64,000 nucleotides of DNA from Archangium gephyra (GTDB lineage: Bacteria; Myxococcota; Myxococcia; Myxococcales; Myxococcaceae), in the NCBI GenBank assembly GCA_003243425.1, contig QFQP01000006.1, positions 124,001 through 188,000 of the forward strand. Direction: 5' to 3'. The stretch's first letter is position 1. Every line of letters begins with the position of its first letter. The translations under genes were made by a program, and so were the position numbers. Shown one piece after another: positions 23,237-33,869 of this stretch. A model generated the notes under the pieces. The model saw only the letters and a program-made list of their open reading frames with translations, ran no database searches and had not been told where the DNA came from.

Positions 23237-26179
23237 ATGAGATTCGCCTCGAGCTTGGCGCTCACCACTCTTCTCTTCGCCGCGTGCCGTTGCCAAGACG
23301 ACACCACGCCCGCTGAACCGGCGCTTGAATGGCTTCTGGACCCAGCAGTTGCCATTGACGACGTTCATGCGAAGACAACTCTCGGCAGAACCGTGTTTAA
23401 CAATCGAGTCGAACGCCGAGTGGCGTTTCGCAACGCAGGCAGCGGTTCCGCACAACTCTTGCTCCAAGGTGGTGTCGAGGGTTTGACCGCCGAACTCGAA
23501 CACCAGCGGGTGGGGCCGGGCGAACAGAGTTCTGTGAAAGTCACCTTCGCTCCGGAAGCGGGAGGAGCGCAGCTGCGCGACTACGAGGCAACATTCACAG
23601 TGAACTCGCTTGATCTGACTGTGAATGCCGTCGGCGTGTCGCAAGCATGCGATTTGCCCGCAGAATTGAGTTTCGGTGCCGTCCGCATCGGAGAGTCACG
23701 ACGTGAGTCCTTGTCACTGCACAACACGACAGCATCGGCGGTGGAAGCGAACTGGGCCTCGCCTCGGCCGGCGTCGTTGTCGTCGGTCTTCATCCTGAGG
23801 CACCGGGAACGCACGGTTGAAATTGCTCCAGAGGCGAGTGCGGCAATCGAACTCGATTTCGCGCCGGCTGACGTGCAGGAGTACCTGGCGGCGATCGACG
23901 TTCGGCTTTCGGAAGATTGTCCGCTGCAGGCCGTCCGCCTGAGTGGGCGAGGCGTCTTGGACTATCTGACGTGGACGCCATCGCCACTGGACTGCGGCCA
24001 TGTAGAGGTCGGCGCGAGCGCTCGCAGAACGCTTACGTTCTTCAATGCGAGCGCGCAGTCAATCACCCTCTCCAATCTCGTGCCGACATCGACGGAGTTC
24101 GTGATTAGCCAAAGTGAACTGACCGTAGGTGCGGCCTCGAGTGCGTCGCTCGAAGTAGATTGCCAACCGCAGTCTCTCGGATTGAGAGAGGCGCGGCTCC
24201 AGTTCTCGTCGTCTCTTTCAACGCAGCCCACGGGTTCGGTCGAGCTACGAGCCATTGGTGGAGGCCCAGACATCGACGTTCGCCCGGTCCCTGTGAATTT
24301 TGGACGAGTCGCGTTCCAGTCAGGCGACGGCGGCATCTCGAGCAGGCGGGTACGGATCAGCAACGTTGGAAATGTGGGCATCGGCTCGTTGCACGTCGAA
24401 CAGCCGACGCTCGCGTCGAGCTCCAGTGCCTGGGTCGTCGGTCCTCTCGAGAACTACGATTCGGACGCGGGTATCGCTGCTGTTGCAGCCGAATACGCCT
24501 GGTTCGATGTGCGCTTCCGTCCCGCGGCGCCTGGTGTCGACTCCGCGACCATTCGGCTCATGACGAACGATGGCGATGAACCCGTTGTCGAGATTCCGAT
24601 TACAGCCTTCGCCGTCGAAGCCGGCCAGTGCGAGTTGTCAGTCGAACCTGCTCAACTCGACTTCGGTGTCGTGCGCCCGGGTGGCCGGGCTTCACTCCCA
24701 CTGGTGCTGACGAACACTTCTACGGATGGGACAGAGTGCTTTCTCTCCTCAATCGATACGAGCGATCCACACTTCCACCTCGTTGGCGGCCGACGTGAGC
24801 AGGAAATTCTCGCGTCCGGTCAGTCGCTCAATCTGACGATTCAGTTCGAAGCACCGAACACCGTAACGCCAACAGTCAGTGCCGAGCTCTCGTTTCATGT
24901 ATCGGCGTCGAATTCGCCTCGAAGTGTGAATCTTCGTGGCGCCGTGTTCGACAGTTGCCTTACTGTTCAACCGAATCCGGCACGCTGGCCGGACACTCCG
25001 ATTGCTTGCAGTTCCTCGCAATCAGTCGTTCTCTATAATCTGTGTGAGTTCCCTGTCTCCTACACAGGCGCGTCAGTCTTGACAGATGGTGGATGGCAAG
25101 TTGCGTCTGTCGATGCCGGCATTCAGATCGGCGCAGGGGCGACGCTGGCTGTTCCACTGCTCTTCTCACCAACCACCATCAGCCCATACGCAGGTGATCT
25201 GAGAGTTAACTACTTCGATGGCTCTCCGGGCTCGCGCAGCCAGATTGTTGCGTTGGTTGGCGCAGGGGTCGCGGGAACACCGATCACCGAACGTCTCTTT
25301 GCTCCGGTTGAGAAGAAAGGCGACTACATCTACTGCGGCAGTATCTCAGAGCTCGACGACGACGAAAGTTCACGTTCGTTGCGAGAATTTTACTTCGGAA
25401 TCGTCGATGCCGGCGTTGATTTCCACCTCATCCGGGTGCTTGAGTATTGGGAGTACTATTCGTTTCAGGAAGGCATGCTTGGCTTTGTCTATCCGCCCCC
25501 GTTGGGGTCGGCGATTCCGGCTGTCGATGGTGGTCCTCCCATGATCTTTACTCGCGACACCGATGGCGGCTGGCCATTGTTGCGACAAACGATGATCTCG
25601 CCAGTTGGGATCGGGGACCCTCGTCAGTGTCTTGAATCCGTTCGCAGGGCTCTCCGCGTTCACGACCAAGGTCTGAACGCCGGGTTTCGGAGACCAAATA
25701 CTCCACTCAACGTGCTCATCAATTCGTATGGAGATGACCAAAGCTCAACCGTGCGTCCGCCGCCATGGTTCGGGACGATGGCACCTATCAGCTATTACAA
25801 GTCTGAGTTGTTGGCCGGGATGGACAACAATCTCTCGTTGCTCCGAATCAGCGCTGGCGGAACGTCTGACACGATGAGTGCTTGTCCCGAGAATCCCCGA
25901 CACCGCGAGATGGTGGATTGGACAGGAGGTGCGTTGCTTGATTTCTGCACCTCAAACCAGAGTGGTCTCTACGACGCGTTTCTTGCCAATTCACTTTCAT
26001 TGCAACGTCGCTTCACGCTGCGCGCAGAGCCTTCGATGTCAGCGCCGATCGAGGTGCGTGTCGATGGGGGGACGGTCTCCTGGACCTGGGTCTCGCAGGG
26101 CCGCTACATCGAACTCACACAGCCTCCTCCTCCCGGGGCTCCAGTTGACATTACATATACGCCGGCGTGCTCCCCTTGA
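23237..26179 (+). CDS. Large choice-of-anchor-D (ASH) surface lipoprotein with a degenerate vWA-like C-terminal region
   Basis: This 980-residue protein starts MRFASSLALTTLLFAACRC, a lipoprotein signal. Five or more ASH/choice-of-anchor-D beta-sandwich units follow over about 650 residues, with recurring LDFGVVRPGG, LSFGAVRIGE and VNFGRVAFQSG. The C-terminal 300 residues match the vWA-like region of the lipoprotein at 35146-38151 (for example CLESVRRALRVHDQGLNAGF against CMQAAVTEPNRSGLNAGF), but the metal-site DxSxS is missing. It starts at ATG with AGGAG upstream. GC is visibly lower than in flanking genes (spot counts of 53-60 percent), consistent with acquisition. The role is probably adhesive or structural. 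Confidence 0.75.
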   Translation: MRFASSLALTTLLFAACRCQDDTTPAEPALEWLLDPAVAIDDVHAKTTLGRTVFNNRVERRVAFRNAGSGSAQLLLQGGVEGLTAELEHQRVGPGEQSSVKVTFAPEAGGAQLRDYEATFTVNSLDLTVNAVGVSQACDLPAELSFGAVRIGESRRESLSLHNTTASAVEANWASPRPASLSSVFILRHRERTVEIAPEASAAIELDFAPADVQEYLAAIDVRLSEDCPLQAVRLSGRGVLDYLTWTPSPLDCGHVEVGASARRTLTFFNASAQSITLSNLVPTSTEFVISQSELTVGAASSASLEVDCQPQSLGLREARLQFSSSLSTQPTGSVELRAIGGGPDIDVRPVPVNFGRVAFQSGDGGISSRRVRISNVGNVGIGSLHVEQPTLASSSSAWVVGPLENYDSDAGIAAVAAEYAWFDVRFRPAAPGVDSATIRLMTNDGDEPVVEIPITAFAVEAGQCELSVEPAQLDFGVVRPGGRASLPLVLTNTSTDGTECFLSSIDTSDPHFHLVGGRREQEILASGQSLNLTIQFEAPNTVTPTVSAELSFHVSASNSPRSVNLRGAVFDSCLTVQPNPARWPDTPIACSSSQSVVLYNLCEFPVSYTGASVLTDGGWQVASVDAGIQIGAGATLAVPLLFSPTTISPYAGDLRVNYFDGSPGSRSQIVALVGAGVAGTPITERLFAPVEKKGDYIYCGSISELDDDESSRSLREFYFGIVDAGVDFHLIRVLEYWEYYSFQEGMLGFVYPPPLGSAIPAVDGGPPMIFTRDTDGGWPLLRQTMISPVGIGDPRQCLESVRRALRVHDQGLNAGFRRPNTPLNVLINSYGDDQSSTVRPPPWFGTMAPISYYKSELLAGMDNNLSLLRISAGGTSDTMSACPENPRHREMVDWTGGALLDFCTSNQSGLYDAFLANSLSLQRRFTLRAEPSMSAPIEVRVDGGTVSWTWVSQGRYIELTQPPPPGAPVDITYTPACSP

Positions 26180-26184
26180 TGTGT

Positions 26185-26430
26185 TCATTCGTGTTTCACG
26201 AAGTCTGAAGAGAAGACGGTGTGTTGAACTGATGTGACTGGCGTTTGCCTCTTCCCGGCGTCAGCCTCAGCGCGTCGAACCCACTTCCGCAGCCCCTCGA
26301 CGCCACAGCCGAGCTTCGCTGCGACCGTCTGGATCGCCGCCCACTGCGACGGGTGCTGGCCCTGCTCCTCAAGCACCGGCCGCACTGCGCGTTCCTTCAG
26401 CTCCTTTGGATACCTCTTCCCTGGTCCCAT
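26185..26430 (-). mobile_element. IS3-family transposase orfA remnant
   Basis: From the ATG at 26430 the minus strand encodes a typical IS3 orfA N terminus: MGPGKRYPKELKERAVRPVL, a helix-turn-helix with SQWAAIQTVAAKLGCGVEGL, and RKWVRRAEADAGKR. Family homology ends at about 26248, after only 61 residues, and the frame continues into unrelated sequence up to a stop at 26185. The leucine-zipper end of orfA, all of orfB (the DDE catalytic subunit) and recognisable inverted repeats are missing, so it is a dead fragment. It marks the right-hand side of the rearranged segment. Confidence 0.75.
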
Positions 26431-26492
26431 TGGCTCCAGCTTCCCTCTCTTGAGAGCCTCCGGAGTCCCGGGCCGATTCATTCGCATTCATG

Positions 26493-26659
26493 ACGATATC
26501 ATCGGAGGCCTGTTGGTCGGCTCCACCGCGCTCGCGCTGCTGGTCGACGCGCGCTTCGGGTGGCTCACCGCGGCCTCAAGGCTCGTCATGATTCAGAGCT
26601 CGTTCACCGGGTCCTGCCCGGTGCACTACACGGTGAACAAGCTGCTGCCGCCGGGCTGA
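26493..26659 (+). pseudogene. C-terminal fragment of a DUF2892 (YgaP-like) membrane protein gene
   Basis: The plus strand encodes a transmembrane segment (IIGGLLVGSTALALLVDA) followed by FGWLTAASRLVMIQSSFTG, then SCPVHYTVNKLLPPG. This matches the C-terminal half of DUF2892 proteins, where a GW-containing helix leads to a QSxFTGxCP motif. The N-terminal half is missing and the IS3 remnant begins just upstream, suggesting that the element truncated the gene. The stop directly precedes the antiporter stop on the other strand (convergent). Confidence 0.55.
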
Positions 26660-26660
26660 G

Positions 26661-28727
26661 TCACGTCGCAGGAAGTTCGACGATCTCCATCTGGCTTTCA
26701 CCCCACAGCAGCGCGCGCGCGGCCGCGACTGCCTCCGTCGAGCCGGCGAGCGCGACGATGTCGCCAGCCGACAACTTCTCGTTCGCCGTCGGCAACACCA
26801 CGTCACCTTCGTGGCGGTGAATGGCGAGCACCGTGGCGCCGGTGCGGCCACGCAGGTTGATCTCGGCCAGCGACTTGCCGAGCACCGGGCTGTTCGCCGG
26901 CACGCCGCACGACACCGGCTCACCGAGGCCGGGCAGCTGTTGGCGCACGAGGTTGAGCTGATCCTCCTGCGGCTTCGAAGCCTCGTGCGTCTGCGACGAC
27001 AGCGGCGCCTGCCCGCGTGAGAGGGCTTCGGCGACCACCTGCGCCCCCGCTCGCAGGTGGCCTTCGAAGTCGACGGCGCGGCGCGCGAACGTGCCCAGCA
27101 GCACCAGCAACAACAACGTGGCCGTGCCCGCGACCCAGATGGGCGGCAGGAACGGCGAGAGCAGCGCGAGCGCGGGCGCCATCACCAGCACGCCGGCGAT
27201 GACGCGGAACAGGGCCGACAACGCAGAGCGCGGCGCACGGGCGAGGTCGACCCGGCCCGCGAGCGGCAGCGCACGTTCGGCCAGCGTGTCTCCCAGCGCG
27301 CGCAGCACCCGGGCCAGCCCCACGCCGAGCGTGATGAGCACCAGCAACCCGAAGCCCATCAGCGCGAAGAAGGTGACGCCTTCGGTCTTGGGCGAGAGCA
27401 ACGCGAGGCACACCAGCGTGGCGATGATGCAGCCCACGTCGATGAGCAGCAGCCGCACCCGGCGCGCGAGCTGAGAGCGTTCACCCGTCGGCTTCGCGGC
27501 GCGCAGCCGTTCAAACCAGCTCGAGTACAGCGACACCCACGTCGACACGCGCGCGGGCAGGCCCCCTTCGACCCGCTCGGCGACGCGCGGTGACGCCTTG
27601 ATGAGCCAGGGCGTGATGAGCGTGGTGATGGCCGAGACCGCGACCGCCACCGGGTACATGAAGTCGCGCGTGGCCTTCAGCGAGAGCCCGAGCGTGGCGA
27701 TGATGAACGAGAACTCGCCGATCTGCGCGAGACTCAGGCCCGACTGCACCGAGGTCTTCACGCCGTTGCCGGTGAAGAACACGCCGAGCGTCACGCCGAA
27801 GATCTTCCCCACCACCACCACCGCGGTGACGATGAGCACCTGCGGCCACCACTCGAGCAGCGCATTGGGGTCGAGCAGCATGCCGACCGACACGAAGAAC
27901 ACCGCGGCGAAGAGGTCGCGCACCGGGCGAATGGCGTGCTCGACGGTGTGCCCTTCACCCGACTCGGCGACGAGCGAACCGGCGATGAACGCACCGAGCG
28001 CCACCGAGTAACCGGCCGCGTACGCCAGCAGCGAGAAGCCGAACGCCAGGGCGATGGCCGAGACCACCACCATCTCGTCGCGCTCCTGCTTCATCACCAG
28101 CTTCATCAGGCGCGGCACCACGAGCAGACCGCCGACCAGCAGCGCGACGAGGAAGGCCCCGAGCCGGCCCAGCGTGAGCGCGAGCTCTCCGGCCGACACG
28201 CCGGCACCGGTGGCCACGGCGGTGAGAATGGTCATCAACAACACCGCGACCAGGTCTTCGACCAGCAGCACGCCGACCACGATGCCGCGCACCGGCTCCT
28301 TCACCTTCAGGTCTTCGAAGGCGCGCGCGATGATGGTGGTCGACGAGATGGCGATGATGGCGCCGAGGAACACGCTCTCGAGCTGTGTCCACCCGAAGGC
28401 GCGGCCGGTGATGTAGCCGAACCACATCATCACGCTGCACTGGAAGAGCCCGGTCACCAGCGCCGTGGGGCCGACCTTCATCAACGAGCCGAGCCGGAAC
28501 TCGAGGCCCAGCGCGAACATGAGGAGAATGACGCCCAGCTCCGAGAGCGCCTGGATCAACGTGGTGTTGGCGCTGAAGAAGAAGCTGACGTTGGGCCCGA
28601 CGAGCAGGCCCGCAACGAGATAGCCCAGCACCACCGGCTGCTTGAGCTTGTTGAAGATGATGGTGGTGACGCCGGCGACTCCGAGGACGAGTGCCAGCGT
28701 CACGAGGAAGTCGTGAGCAGTGATCAT
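26661..28727 (-). CDS. Monovalent cation:proton antiporter, CPA2 family (KefB/RosB-like) with C-terminal TrkA-C domain
   Basis: This 688-residue integral membrane protein has a Na_H_exchanger domain over residues 1-390. About twelve helices include VVLGYLVAGLLVGP, ELGVILLMFALGLEF, ISSTTIIARAFEDL and GVLLVEDLVAVLL, with the conserved Glu-Asp. Several more helices follow up to about residue 560. A soluble TrkA-C/RCK-C-like domain (GATVLAIHRHEGDVVLPT, then LSAGDIVALAGSTE) closes the chain and would regulate transport. It exchanges K+ or Na+ for H+. The RCK-N nucleotide-binding domain of KefB/C is not evident. A diverged partial copy of its 3' end lies 3.9 kb away. Confidence 0.88.
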   Translation of the reverse strand: MITAHDFLVTLALVLGVAGVTTIIFNKLKQPVVLGYLVAGLLVGPNVSFFFSANTTLIQALSELGVILLMFALGLEFRLGSLMKVGPTALVTGLFQCSVMMWFGYITGRAFGWTQLESVFLGAIIAISSTTIIARAFEDLKVKEPVRGIVVGVLLVEDLVAVLLMTILTAVATGAGVSAGELALTLGRLGAFLVALLVGGLLVVPRLMKLVMKQERDEMVVVSAIALAFGFSLLAYAAGYSVALGAFIAGSLVAESGEGHTVEHAIRPVRDLFAAVFFVSVGMLLDPNALLEWWPQVLIVTAVVVVGKIFGVTLGVFFTGNGVKTSVQSGLSLAQIGEFSFIIATLGLSLKATRDFMYPVAVAVSAITTLITPWLIKASPRVAERVEGGLPARVSTWVSLYSSWFERLRAAKPTGERSQLARRVRLLLIDVGCIIATLVCLALLSPKTEGVTFFALMGFGLLVLITLGVGLARVLRALGDTLAERALPLAGRVDLARAPRSALSALFRVIAGVLVMAPALALLSPFLPPIWVAGTATLLLLVLLGTFARRAVDFEGHLRAGAQVVAEALSRGQAPLSSQTHEASKPQEDQLNLVRQQLPGLGEPVSCGVPANSPVLGKSLAEINLRGRTGATVLAIHRHEGDVVLPTANEKLSAGDIVALAGSTEAVAAARALLWGESQMEIVELPAT

Positions 28728-28776
28728 GAAGCAGCGAAGGTGAGTACGGCGTGGGTGCGAACGACGGTGACGTGCT

Positions 28777-29115
28777 TCAGCTCCGCGTGGGCGGGCCCTG
28801 CGGAGGACACGCTCTCAAGCGCGCCCACTTCACACCACGCCATGCGCCCCGTTCCACCGGTCGCGCGGCCTGTGTCACTTCGGAGACCGCGCGCTCGAGC
28901 GTCGACGTCGACGGGTTGACGGGGTGCATCGGCCGCGGCGCCAGCTTCACCGGTGACACCACGTGCTCGAAGCGCGCTTCCGGCATCGCCAGCACGCGCC
29001 GCTCGTTGCCCACGCGCTGCATCGTCGCGCCGTCGTGCGACTCGGGCAGCTCAAGCCGTGGAGGCGCCATCAGCGCGAGCGCCGCCATCGCCAACCACGC
29101 GGCGTGCCCTTTCAT
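28777..29115 (-). CDS. Hypothetical small exported protein
   Basis: From the ATG at 29115 the frame encodes 112 residues beginning KGHAAWLAMAALALMAPP, a possible signal peptide. The body is Pro/Arg/Val-rich with no recognisable motif (HVVSPVKLAPRPMHPVNPS). It lies just upstream of the antiporter gene on the same strand and is divergent from the Cys-rich repeat lipoprotein. Evidence for coding is weak: an antisense frame of similar length exists, and the composition is close to that of shadow frames in GC-rich DNA. Confidence 0.35.
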   Translation of the reverse strand: MKGHAAWLAMAALALMAPPRLELPESHDGATMQRVGNERRVLAMPEARFEHVVSPVKLAPRPMHPVNPSTSTLERAVSEVTQAARPVERGAWRGVKWARLRACPPQGPPTRS

Positions 29116-29227
29116 CTGGCGCTGGCGGGTGGAGACGGCCACGGGGAGTTTCCGTAACCACACGGTGAGAAATCACCCACCGAAAATCAATGCGCGGCGC
29201 ACGATTTCTCCGCGCTAATCGGTGCCC

Positions 29228-30889
29228 ATGAATCTTCGCCGAACCGCGTGGGCTGTGGCGCTGGTGTTGAGCGCGTGCCGTGACCCCGAGCCGACCTGCA
29301 CGGAGGGGCAGACGTTGTGCGCCGGTGCGTGTGTCGAGACCGCCGACGATTCGGCGAACTGCGGCGCCTGTGGCACGGCCTGCGGAAGCGCCGAGCACTG
29401 TCGCAGCGGCGCGTGCGTGAGTGGCTGCGTGGTCGGGGCTCGCTTCGTGGCGGCGGGCACCGTCGAAGGGTGTCTGATCTGCGACCCGGCGCGGTCGTCG
29501 ACGGCGTTGTCTCCACACACCAACGGCACCACGTGCGCGACCGGCGTGTGCAACGCGGGCGCGTGCGCCACCGGCTGCTTCATCAATGGCGTCTTCGTCG
29601 CCGACGCGTCACTCAACCCGGCCAACCCGTGCCAGCGCTGCGAGGCGCTCACGTCGACCTCGGCGTGGACCGAGCTTGGGAACGGGGCCGGCTGTGGCAA
29701 CGGTCAGGTGTGCAACGCGGGCGCGTGCGGCGCGGGCTGCTTCATCGACGGCGCGCAGCGCGCGACCGGCGAGGTGAACCCGGCGAACGCCTGTCTGCAC
29801 TGCGCGCCGGGAACCTCGACGACGGCGTGGTCACCGCGAGTCGACGGTGAAGCGTGTGGCGCGGGGCAGGTGTGTGGTGGGGGCGCGTGCAGCGCGCAGT
29901 GCTTCATTTCCGGCGCGTTGGTGGCGGACACCGGTGCGAACCCCGCCAACGCGTGCGAGCTGTGCATGCCGACGACTTCAACTACGGCGTGGACCGCGCG
30001 CGCCGATGGCCTTGCGTGTGGCACGGGGCGGGTCTGCGCGGCGGGCGTGTGCACGAACGGCTGCTTCATCGATGGCGGTGTGTTCGCCGAGGGCGCGAGC
30101 AACCCTTCCGATGGCTGTCAGGCGTGTGCTTCGTCGACCTCGACGACGACCTGGTCGCCTCGTGCCGACGGCGAGACGTGCGGCGCGGGGCAGGTGTGCG
30201 TGAACGCCGGCTGCGTCACCGGCTGCTTCATCGACGGCGGCGTCTTCGACGCGGGGGTCGCGAACCCCTCGAATCGGTGCGAGACCTGCGTGCCGACGAC
30301 CTCGACGGCTGCCTTCACGCCGCGGGCGCTGGCGCCGTTGCTGTTGCCGGGGGCATCGCTCGCCGCGCAAGGCTGGTCGGGGACCAGCGTTCAGCCTGCG
30401 ACGTACCTCGACGACGGAGGCGTCATCACGCTGTCGACCCGCACCAACTCGGGGGCGAACAGCGGTGGTCAGCAGCTGCTGTACACGACCATCGGCGGCG
30501 CTGGCATTTCGTACACGCTGCGCACCGAGCTGCGCGTCGAGTCGGTGGGGGGTCACAACCAGGCTGACTCGGCGGCGGCCATCATGGGCGCGTTCACGCC
30601 GACGTTCGGGCTGCCCGACCAGCGCGCGCAGATGATCTACCTCGACCCGAACGCGGTGGGCTGGGCAGACGATGCGCAGACCTCACCATTCAACAACCTC
30701 GACGGGAACTTTCACGTGTACGAGTTGTCGGTCGACGGCGGCGCCGCGACGTTCAGCGTCGACGGTGTGCCGCGGCTGACCCGCACGGGGTTCACCACCA
30801 ACGGCACCATCGCCATCGGAGATCAGACCAACGACCCGAACGTCGACAGCACGTTGCACGTGCGCTCGGTGTCGCTGGTCTGCCCGTGA
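29228..30889 (+). CDS. Cys-rich tandem-repeat lipoprotein with a C-terminal lectin-like domain
   Basis: The 553-residue protein starts MNLRRTAWAVALVLSACRDP, a lipoprotein signal. Residues 25 to about 365 hold six or so tandem units of about 58 residues, each with the pattern CGxGQVCxxGxC, GCFIDGxxxxxGxxNPxNxC, then xxCxPxTSTTAWxxRxDG (six to eight Cys per unit). The C-terminal 185 residues have a jelly-roll look (SYTLRTELRVESVGGHN, FNNLDGNFHVYELSVDG), as in LamG/concanavalin-like domains. It is probably an extracellular or surface adhesin. The Cys pattern is conserved between repeats while the linkers vary, indicating internal duplication. Confidence 0.75.
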   Translation: MNLRRTAWAVALVLSACRDPEPTCTEGQTLCAGACVETADDSANCGACGTACGSAEHCRSGACVSGCVVGARFVAAGTVEGCLICDPARSSTALSPHTNGTTCATGVCNAGACATGCFINGVFVADASLNPANPCQRCEALTSTSAWTELGNGAGCGNGQVCNAGACGAGCFIDGAQRATGEVNPANACLHCAPGTSTTAWSPRVDGEACGAGQVCGGGACSAQCFISGALVADTGANPANACELCMPTTSTTAWTARADGLACGTGRVCAAGVCTNGCFIDGGVFAEGASNPSDGCQACASSTSTTTWSPRADGETCGAGQVCVNAGCVTGCFIDGGVFDAGVANPSNRCETCVPTTSTAAFTPRALAPLLLPGASLAAQGWSGTSVQPATYLDDGGVITLSTRTNSGANSGGQQLLYTTIGGAGISYTLRTELRVESVGGHNQADSAAAIMGAFTPTFGLPDQRAQMIYLDPNAVGWADDAQTSPFNNLDGNFHVYELSVDGGAATFSVDGVPRLTRTGFTTNGTIAIGDQTNDPNVDSTLHVRSVSLVCP

Positions 30890-31026
30890 AGCGGCCGAGG
30901 TTCAGAAGGGCGCCGCGAAGCTTCGAGACGAGCTCGGTCTCGAGCTTCCTGACGAGCTCGCGCTGGTGATTGGCCAACAGGGGAACGTCGACGTGCGATG
31001 GCGCTTCGCGACCCTCGACGCGTTCC
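30890..31026 (+). other. Gap with a coding-like fragment, possible gene remnant
   Basis: Between the repeat lipoprotein and the convergent kinase gene, one plus-strand frame reads KLRDELGLELPDELALVIGQ followed by GNVDVRWRFATLDAFLTWAA, which looks like a real globular protein. It has no ATG start, its upstream part overlaps the lipoprotein gene, and it stops at 31101 inside the antisense kinase gene. It may be the debris of an older gene. No family was recognised. Confidence 0.25.
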
Positions 31027-32886
<1,860 letters not shown>

Positions 32887-32913
32887 CGGCGCGGACGATA
32901 GTGGCGAGCGAAC

Positions 32914-33726
32914 TCAGAAAGGCTGCCAGTTTCCAACTTCGTCCTCGAACGGCAACGCCGCACGTACGTACAGCCTGTAGAGCTTGCCGTTTTCGTTAAT
33001 GGGCACGAACACGAACCACGGTCGCCCGATTTCACCGACTCGATGCGCACGGTCCAACGCCGCGAGCGCTTCCGCGTCGTCGCCTTCGACTTGCCGTCCG
33101 ATGCCTCGCGTCGACGAATCGAAAGCCTGTGCGACCTCGGCGATGGGCGTTGCAAGGGGCCATGCTGGGGCGTTCCGGTACTGCGGCAATCCCGCGTGCA
33201 GCTCGGGATCTTCCGCGACGACTGCGTAACGGAGAGCGGAGACGCGAACTGTTCCGAAGCTCGTCAGTTCAGGAAGAGCGTCTCGTACGGCAGTCCTGAG
33301 CCATGACACGCCCTCGGACGTGTTCGGCCCGTGACATACAGATGTGACTGTTAATCGACTGTCGTTCAGGCGATATTTTTCAACCGGACCGTCACACATG
33401 CTTGTGCTGTACATCGCGGCCCCGGAGGGCCAATCGTTGAGTCGAAGGTTGTGCGCAAGCTGCTCGCTCTCCGAGGAAGTGAGTTGACCTTCGAAGGTCT
33501 CGGCGTAGCTCGAACTCTTAAGAAAAAACGTGCAATCCGGGGTTATGCGCAAAAATGCGTGACCTGTCTCAATGAGAATCTCAGAGCCGATTTCGACCAT
33601 GCCGAGACTGTCCACACGGAAGCTCAGTTCCGACTCCGGTTTTGAGTTACACAACTCGGTGTCGCGGCCGCAGCTCAGAATGAATGTTGTCGCCAATATG
33701 ACTGTTCTGTTTAGACGAAGAGTCAC
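32914..33726 (-). CDS. Hypothetical lipoprotein, low-GC gene
   Basis: The 270-residue product starts at GTG with a signal peptide and lipobox (VILATTFILSCGRD). The core shows FEGQLTSSESEQLAHNLRLN in the middle and RPWFVFVPINENGKLYRLYV near the end; the latter resembles a nuclease- or lipase-inhibitor-like strand pattern but is not assignable. Codon use differs from neighbours: one 60-base line counts 47 percent GC. This suggests horizontal acquisition. It lies between the kinase and puuD genes, both on the same strand, with gaps that allow its own promoter. A perfect 13-base palindrome (TTCCGT-T-ACGGAA) lies just upstream. Confidence 0.65.
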   Translation of the reverse strand: MTLRLNRTVILATTFILSCGRDTELCNSKPESELSFRVDSLGMVEIGSEILIETGHAFLRITPDCTFFLKSSSYAETFEGQLTSSESEQLAHNLRLNDWPSGAAMYSTSMCDGPVEKYRLNDSRLTVTSVCHGPNTSEGVSWLRTAVRDALPELTSFGTVRVSALRYAVVAEDPELHAGLPQYRNAPAWPLATPIAEVAQAFDSSTRGIGRQVEGDDAEALAALDRAHRVGEIGRPWFVFVPINENGKLYRLYVRAALPFEDEVGNWQPF

Positions 33727-33751
33727 GCAGCCTCTCTTCTTCTCTCTGAAG

Positions 33752-33764
33752 TTCCGTTACGGAA
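33752..33764. promoter_or_regulatory. Palindrome upstream of the low-GC lipoprotein gene
   Basis: TTCCGT-T-ACGGAA is a perfect six-base inverted repeat with a one-base centre, 26 bases upstream of the GTG start of the minus-strand lipoprotein gene. It may be an operator. No regulator gene is adjacent. Confidence 0.3.
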
Positions 33765-33869
33765 ATCCCGAAGTTGTCGGCCGGATAACTCACGTCCGAA
33801 GTTGGCGGCTCAAAGGCAGCTTGACCCGCGGTTGACAGACAGGTCTGGACGACGCACCTGAGAATCGAC

